A stretch of DNA of 64,000 nucleotides, from contig NZ_FNRQ01000001.1 in assembly GCF_900107685.1 (NCBI RefSeq), positions 620,001 to 684,000 of the forward strand, written 5' to 3'. This DNA comes from Paraburkholderia sartisoli. GTDB lineage: Bacteria > Pseudomonadota > Gammaproteobacteria > Burkholderiales > Burkholderiaceae. Made by a program: the position numbers and the translations under genes. Under the pieces are notes generated by a model, which worked only from the letters and a program-made list of their open reading frames with translations, had not been told where the DNA came from and did no database searches. Positions 58,708-64,000 of this stretch are shown piece by piece (the first letter of the stretch is position 1; each line of letters opens with the position of its first letter).

Positions 58708-58844
58708 ATGCAACAATCAGACGGCAGTCGCTCGCACGAGCGCGCGCGGTACGCGGCGCGCAACGGCGCCTGAGCGCGACAGCCATCCCCGCGCGAATCG
58801 GGCGTAACCCGGCGCGTAACCCGTATTGCCGTGTCTGACCACGC

Positions 58845-58994
58845 TTACTTCTGGTCGCACGACTTGCGTTGTTCGTCGAAGAACGCGCGAACGTGTTCTG
58901 GAAGTTCGTCCCCGAGGAACTCAACGCCTGCCGGTTCCGGATCCGGACTCAACACCTTGTCCGGGGTCGGAATTCTTGGCGGTCTGGTATCCAT
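58845..58994 (-). CDS. Small acidic protein, 49 residues
   Basis: From ATG at 58994, with AAGGAGA six bases upstream, it reads MDTRPPRIPTPDKVLSPDPE..., then ELPEHVRAFFDEQRKSCDQK. It is Pro/Asp/Glu-rich with an amphipathic C-terminal helix and one Cys. No known domain. The good ribosome site and G/C-biased third positions support a real gene. Confidence 0.6.
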   Translation of the reverse strand: MDTRPPRIPTPDKVLSPDPEPAGVEFLGDELPEHVRAFFDEQRKSCDQK

Positions 58995-59469
58995 GATCTT
59001 TCTCCTTTACAAACCGATTATCTGCTCCGGTCTTCGTTTTGCACCAGTGCTGCGAAGCGGCAACTCCGCTTTCGCTGCTTCACTGTTGCTTTAACGGCAC
59101 AGCCTGTCCCGAATTGAAGTCGAGTGAATAAAATTTATCGATTGCCTGCTAATCCCTCGCTGCAGGCGCTTCCTTATAACCAGTCTCCTGCCCCTTTCTG
59201 CTCTGGGTCCGTGCGCCGGCATACATGCGGACGATCGAAAGCGGTGCCGCTGTTATTGTGCGTCGCAGCGAAAAGATGCGTGGTTTCGGATTCGTATGAA
59301 ATGTGATCTTGCCGATCCTTCATTAACGGATGATTAAGGCGCGCCGTTGACGGGCCGAAATACTTTTCGGGGCCGTCAGCGTGAATGAGGGTCTATTCGG
59401 TTTTTAAACGATCATTCGTTCGAAAATCGCCTTCCGGCAATATCGCTAATATTTATCGGGCATGGAAAT
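58995..59469. other. Intergenic, mostly unrecognised
   Basis: About 475 bases with lower GC than the genes around. A stem (GACGG 59349-59353 with CCGTC 59373-59377, extended by CCGAAA/TTTCGG) is the only clear structure. No gene is convincing. Confidence 0.35.
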
Positions 59470-59863
59470 ATGCGTTCGTGACCCGGCAAACGCATTCGTC
59501 GTTCTGCGGGGCGCGCGCGATAGGGGCGCCGTGCCGCTGAGCGGCGACGTGCGCATCGCGGTGGCGGGATCCGCCCGCATATTTCGAGCGCCACGCGAAG
59601 CCGGATACACCCGATGATCTCGCCGCGCACGACTGCCCGCGCTACCGCTTCTCGACGGGTGGCGGGATTTATCGATGGGGATTCGCGCAACCGGGCGATT
59701 CGCGTCGCGTGTTCGAAGTCGAAACGCACGACAGCTTCGTCAGCAACGATTTGCACATGATGGTGAAGGCGATCGAACGACGCGTCGGTCTGTTGCACTG
59801 ATCGACTTTCTTCGGGCGAAGAGGGCGGTGCGTGGGATGGAGTCGTTGCTTCGCCATGCTTGA
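59470..59863 (+). pseudogene. Decayed LysR-family regulator, effector-domain fragment
   Basis: Pieces of a LysR effector domain lie in order but in three frames: AVPLSGDVRIAV (ending near 59563), YFERHAKPDTPDDLAAHD and RYRFSTGGGIYRWGF, VSNDLHMMVKAIERRVGLLH (frame ending at the stop 59799-59801), and ALIDFLRAKRAV (after it, +1 frame, stop 59861-59863). A frameshift near 59565-59580 and loss of about 50 codons before ALIDFL explain this. The DNA-binding half is missing. Confidence 0.8.
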
Positions 59864-60029
59864 CGAGGCCATCCAGGAATCCAGGCTGCCATGGACGGCG
59901 TGCCGATGTGAATGTGCATGCGTTCAATCAGGATTCTTAAGCATGGTCGCGAGGCGAAACAGGCAGACGATGCGTTTTTTCCGTAACGAACGAGTCGCGC
60001 ACCAGGAGAATCCACAAGCTGCACAAAGC

Positions 60030-60060
60030 AAAAAGCCCAGTCGCGATGACTGGGCTTTTT
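60030..60060 (-). terminator. Terminator of tRNA-Thr
   Basis: AAAAAGCCCAGTC (60030-60042) pairs perfectly with GACTGGGCTTTTT (60048-60060). The symmetrical A/T flanks make it work in both directions. Confidence 0.9.
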
Positions 60061-60073
60061 GCCTGAATCTTGA

Positions 60074-60149
60074 TGGTGCCGGAAAGAGGAATCGAACCCC
60101 CGACCTTCGCATTACGAATGCGCTGCTCTACCGTCTGAGCTATTCCGGC
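60074..60149 (-). tRNA. tRNA-Thr(CGU)
   Basis: 76 bases with CCA encoded. The acceptor stem GCCGGAA pairs with TTCCGGC, the anticodon loop TTCGTAA reads ACG. The sequence is close to the E. coli tRNA-Thr(CGU). Confidence 0.95.
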
Positions 60150-60163
60150 ATCAGAGAAACGAG

Positions 60164-60193
60164 ATTATAGGGACTTCTCCAATAGTTTGACAA
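60164..60193 (-). promoter_or_regulatory. Promoter of tRNA-Thr
   Basis: On the minus strand TTGTCA (60188-60193), 18 bases and TATAAT (60164-60169), ending 15 bases before the tRNA. It lies just past the fbp stop. Confidence 0.75.
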
Positions 60194-60212
60194 GCCCCCT
60201 CGTTCAACTTTT

Positions 60213-61229
<1,017 letters not shown>

Positions 61230-61368
61230 TGCTTACTCCGGAAAGGCATAGGAATGCACTGATTTTACCTGCTTGCATCCGCGTGCCCCGCCTTTTGAGA
61301 CGGCGCGCGTGCTTTTCGCATCACAGCGGCTTAATTTGCATCAGGACGAGGACGCCCGTTTCACGCAC

Positions 61369-61397
61369 AAAAAAGAGCCGGCAAATCGCGCCGGCTC
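61369..61397 (-). terminator. Terminator of pepN
   Basis: GAGCCGGC (61375-61382) pairs with GCCGGCTC (61390-61397), followed on the minus strand by six U residues. It lies 27 bases past the pepN stop. Confidence 0.85.
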
Positions 61398-61423
61398 CTT
61401 CTTCAAACAGAACCGCCGAAAAA

Positions 61424-64000
61424 TCAGCCCAGCGCTTTTTCCACGATTTCGCGCACGTCGCGCGATTTCACTTTCGCCGCGACGGTTTCCAGCGCGGCGC
61501 GCATGCCGTCGCGCAGCGTCGGCGTGAACCGGCGCCACAGTTCCAGCGAACGTGCGAGACGCGCCGCGACCTGCGGATTCATCGCGTCGAGCGCGATCAC
61601 CTGTTCGGCCCAGAAGCGGTAGCCCGAGCCATCCTCCGCGTGGAACTGCGACGGGTTGGCCGCGCAGAAGCTGAAGATCAGCGAGCGCGCCCGGTTCGGG
61701 TTCTTTAGCGTGAACGCCGGATGCGCCATCAGCTTGCGGACGACGTCGATCACCGGCCGCTGCGCGCTTCCGCGTTGCGTCGCCTGCAGGGCGAACCACT
61801 TGTCGATGACGAGCGGTTCCTTTTCGAAGCGTCGATAGAAGTCGTCGAGCGCGGCGTCAGCGAGCGTGCCGCCCGCCGCCGACGACGCATTCAGCAGCGC
61901 CGACAGCGCCGCCGACCGGTCCGTCATGTTATTTGCCGCGTCGTACTGCGCGTGGGCAAGACGCACGGCTTCCGCGGGATCGTCCAGTTCCGCGAGATAC
62001 GACAGCGCGAGGTTCTTCAGCGCGCGATGGCCCGATGCCGCGGGTGTCGCCTCGTATGCGCCCGGCGTCTGATGGCGGGCGTGGATTGCGAGCCAGTCGG
62101 CGCGCAGCGCGTTCGCCAGACGGTTGCGCACGAACTGCCGCGCCTGATGCACGGCGGCCGGATTCGACTCGGCCATCTGCTCGGCCAGGTACGCTTCCGA
62201 AGGCAACATCAGCGCGAGTTCGCGAAACGCCGGCGAGAGCGTTTCGTCGCGCAGCACGCGCGCGAACGCAGCGACGACGGAGTCGTCGAGCTGCAGCGGC
62301 TCGCCCGTCGCGGCGCGCGCCGCGAGCGCGAGCAGTTCTCGCGTCGCAAGCCGCTGGCCGGCTTCCCAGCGGTTGAACGGATCGCTGTCGTGCGCGAGCA
62401 GGAAGGCGAGTTCCTCGTTCGTGTAGTCGTATTCGACGATCACCGGCGCCGAGAAATTGCGCAGCAACGAAGGCAGCGGCCTGTCGGCAACGTCGACGAA
62501 CGTGAAGGTCTGCTCCGTGGCCGTGAATTCGAGCACGCGCGTCGTGCCCGTGCCCGCAGCCGCGGCGGCCGTTTCGCCTTCGAGGCGCAGCGGCAGATCG
62601 GCGCCGTCCTTGCCGATCAGGCCGATTGCGAATGGAATCAGCAGCGGCCCTTTTTGCGTGTCGCGCGCGGCCGGGGTGCTGTCGCCGTAGCCTTGCGTCA
62701 GTGTCACGTTGTAGCGGCGCTGCGCCGCGTCATACGCGGTCTTGACGGACACGCGCGGCGTGCCGGCCTGGCTGTACCAGCGCTCGAACTGCGCGAGGTC
62801 GCGGCCATTGGCGTCGGCGAGCGCGTGACGGAAATCGTCGCACGTCACGGCGTGGCCATCGTGGCGCTCGAAGTACAGGTCCATGCCACGGCGAAAGCCG
62901 TCGCGGCCGAACAGCGTCTGATACATCCGCACGACTTCCGAGCCTTTTTCGTAGACCGTCATCGTGTAGAAATTGTTGATCTCGACATAGCTCTCCGGGC
63001 GCACCGGATGCGCCATCGGGCCGGCGTCCTCGGCGAACTGCATCTGGCGCAGCACGCGTACGTCCTCGATGCGCTTCGTGGCGCGCGCGGCTTCGTCCGT
63101 GGCGCCGCCGGCCATGTCGGCGGAAAACTCCTGGTCGCGGAACACGGTCAGGCCTTCCTTCAGGCTCAGCTGGAACCAGTCGCGGCACGTCACGCGATTG
63201 CCGGTCCAGTTGTGGAAATACTCGTGGCCCACCACGGCTTCGATGTTCGCGAAGTCGGTATCCGTCGCGGTTTCGGGATTCGCGAGCACGTACTTCGTGT
63301 TGAAGATGTTGAGCCCCTTGTTCTCCATCGCGCCCATGTTGAAGTCGCTCACCGCGACGATCATGAAGCGGTCGAGATCGAGTTCGAGCCCGAAGCGCTG
63401 CTCGTCCCAGCGGATCGAATGCTTCAGCGAATCCATCGCGTGCTGCGTCTTGTCGAGGTCGTGCGGTTCGACCCACACCTGCAGCAGTTTTTCCTTGCCG
63501 GAGCCGCTCTTCACGCGCTCCTCGAGCGCGACGAGCTTGCCCGCCACCAGCGCGAACAGATAGCTCGGCTTGCGAAACGGGTCTTCCCAGCGCGCGAAAT
63601 GGCGGCCGTCGGGCAGGTCGCCTTCCTCGATCAGGTTGCCGTTCGACAGCAGCACCGGATAGGTGGCCTTGTCTGCGCGCAGCGTGACCGTGTAGGTGGC
63701 CATCACATCCGGCCGGTCGAGGAAGTACGTGATGCGGCGAAAGCCCTCGGCTTCGCACTGGGTGAAGAAGTTGCCGCCCGATACGTAGAGACCCGACAGC
63801 GTGGTGTTCTCCGCCGGGTTGCAGGCGCTCACGAGCGTCAGTTCGAAATCGTCGGGCACGTGGTCGAGCGTCAGTCCGCGCTCGTGGGAATGCACGGCGG
63901 CGTGCGGCTTGCCGTCGATCGTCGCGCTGACGAATTCCAGCTGCTCGCCCATCAGTTCGAAACGCGGTGCGCGCGCGGCGTCGGGATTGCGGCGCACGCG
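61424..64000 (-). CDS. pepN: Aminopeptidase N (5' end outside window)
   Basis: A zinc M1 aminopeptidase removing N-terminal residues from peptides in the cytosol. GAMEN (exopeptidase motif) is in FNMGAMENKGLNIFN. The zinc motif HEYFHNWTGNR and, 18 residues on, the second-shell Glu in SLKEGLTVFRDQEF give the HExxH-(18)-E signature. About 859 residues are visible; the frame stays open through the window edge, and some 35-45 N-terminal residues are missing compared with the usual near-900-residue protein. Gene order with fbp is typical of Burkholderia. Confidence 0.96.
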   Translation of the reverse strand, partial: RVRRNPDAARAPRFELMGEQLEFVSATIDGKPHAAVHSHERGLTLDHVPDDFELTLVSACNPAENTTLSGLYVSGGNFFTQCEAEGFRRITYFLDRPDVMATYTVTLRADKATYPVLLSNGNLIEEGDLPDGRHFARWEDPFRKPSYLFALVAGKLVALEERVKSGSGKEKLLQVWVEPHDLDKTQHAMDSLKHSIRWDEQRFGLELDLDRFMIVAVSDFNMGAMENKGLNIFNTKYVLANPETATDTDFANIEAVVGHEYFHNWTGNRVTCRDWFQLSLKEGLTVFRDQEFSADMAGGATDEAARATKRIEDVRVLRQMQFAEDAGPMAHPVRPESYVEINNFYTMTVYEKGSEVVRMYQTLFGRDGFRRGMDLYFERHDGHAVTCDDFRHALADANGRDLAQFERWYSQAGTPRVSVKTAYDAAQRRYNVTLTQGYGDSTPAARDTQKGPLLIPFAIGLIGKDGADLPLRLEGETAAAAAGTGTTRVLEFTATEQTFTFVDVADRPLPSLLRNFSAPVIVEYDYTNEELAFLLAHDSDPFNRWEAGQRLATRELLALAARAATGEPLQLDDSVVAAFARVLRDETLSPAFRELALMLPSEAYLAEQMAESNPAAVHQARQFVRNRLANALRADWLAIHARHQTPGAYEATPAASGHRALKNLALSYLAELDDPAEAVRLAHAQYDAANNMTDRSAALSALLNASSAAGGTLADAALDDFYRRFEKEPLVIDKWFALQATQRGSAQRPVIDVVRKLMAHPAFTLKNPNRARSLIFSFCAANPSQFHAEDGSGYRFWAEQVIALDAMNPQVAARLARSLELWRRFTPTLRDGMRAALETVAAKVKSRDVREIVEKALG

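Overview
The window is a piece of a high-GC chromosome from a Burkholderiales bacterium, most likely Paraburkholderia or Burkholderia in the broad sense. The evidence is a glucokinase-HexR fusion beside pgl and zwf with a divergent glucose-type ABC operon, the trxB-ftsK-lolA-rarA-serS core order, Burkholderia-type porin and MinCDE genes, and codon use heavily biased to G or C in third positions. About 60 protein genes, five tRNAs and many intrinsic terminators can be supported. Most of it is housekeeping core genome; the accessory parts are small.

Layout. 1-1.7 kb: the end of an accessory island, carrying the C-terminal part of a HerA-like ATPase, then a degraded stretch with an unusual inverted repeat. 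1.7-6.5 kb: riboflavin (ribD, ribE) and heme (hemL) biosynthesis, then a Bcr/CflA efflux pump. 6.5-7.1 kb: an orphan HipB-like repressor with four matching 20-bp operators around its promoter. 7.2-16.6 kb: a glucose module. zwf-pgl-glk/hexR run leftward and an ABC sugar importer runs rightward; both promoters share one HexR-type palindrome. 16.7-29.3 kb: channel protein, Smr protein, trxB, ftsK, lolA, rarA and serS, with a LysR/guanidinobutyrase/NCS1-permease cassette set between lolA and rarA.

29.4-33 kb: tRNA-Ser(CGA), an antitoxin-Doc pair and a GGDEF-EAL protein. 33-41 kb: M14-like peptidase, map, a GNAT acetyltransferase, minCDE, a ClC antiporter and a heptosyltransferase. 41-45 kb: two tiny membrane or lipoprotein genes, an MFS transporter, a TonB-like lipoprotein, a solitary PemK/MazF toxin behind a structured leader with its own terminator, and tRNA-Ser(UGA). 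45-53 kb: hemW-rdgB-rph facing yicC-gmk-rpoZ-spoT, then a NinX-like protein and a tandem pair of tRNA-Arg genes. 53-59 kb: greB, a porin with a likely divergent small RNA, a cold-shock protein, an exonuclease/GIY-YIG protein and a secreted chorismate mutase. 59-64 kb: a decayed LysR gene, tRNA-Thr, fbp and most of pepN.

Central carbon genes work together: the ABC importer brings in sugar, Glk phosphorylates it, Zwf and Pgl feed 6-phosphogluconate toward Entner-Doudoroff metabolism, and the HexR half of the Glk fusion can sense the product and switch both promoters. The most promising unexplained signals are the structured small RNA upstream of the porin, the RNA-plus-terminator arrangement ahead of the orphan PemK toxin, and the paired operators of the HipB-like regulator.
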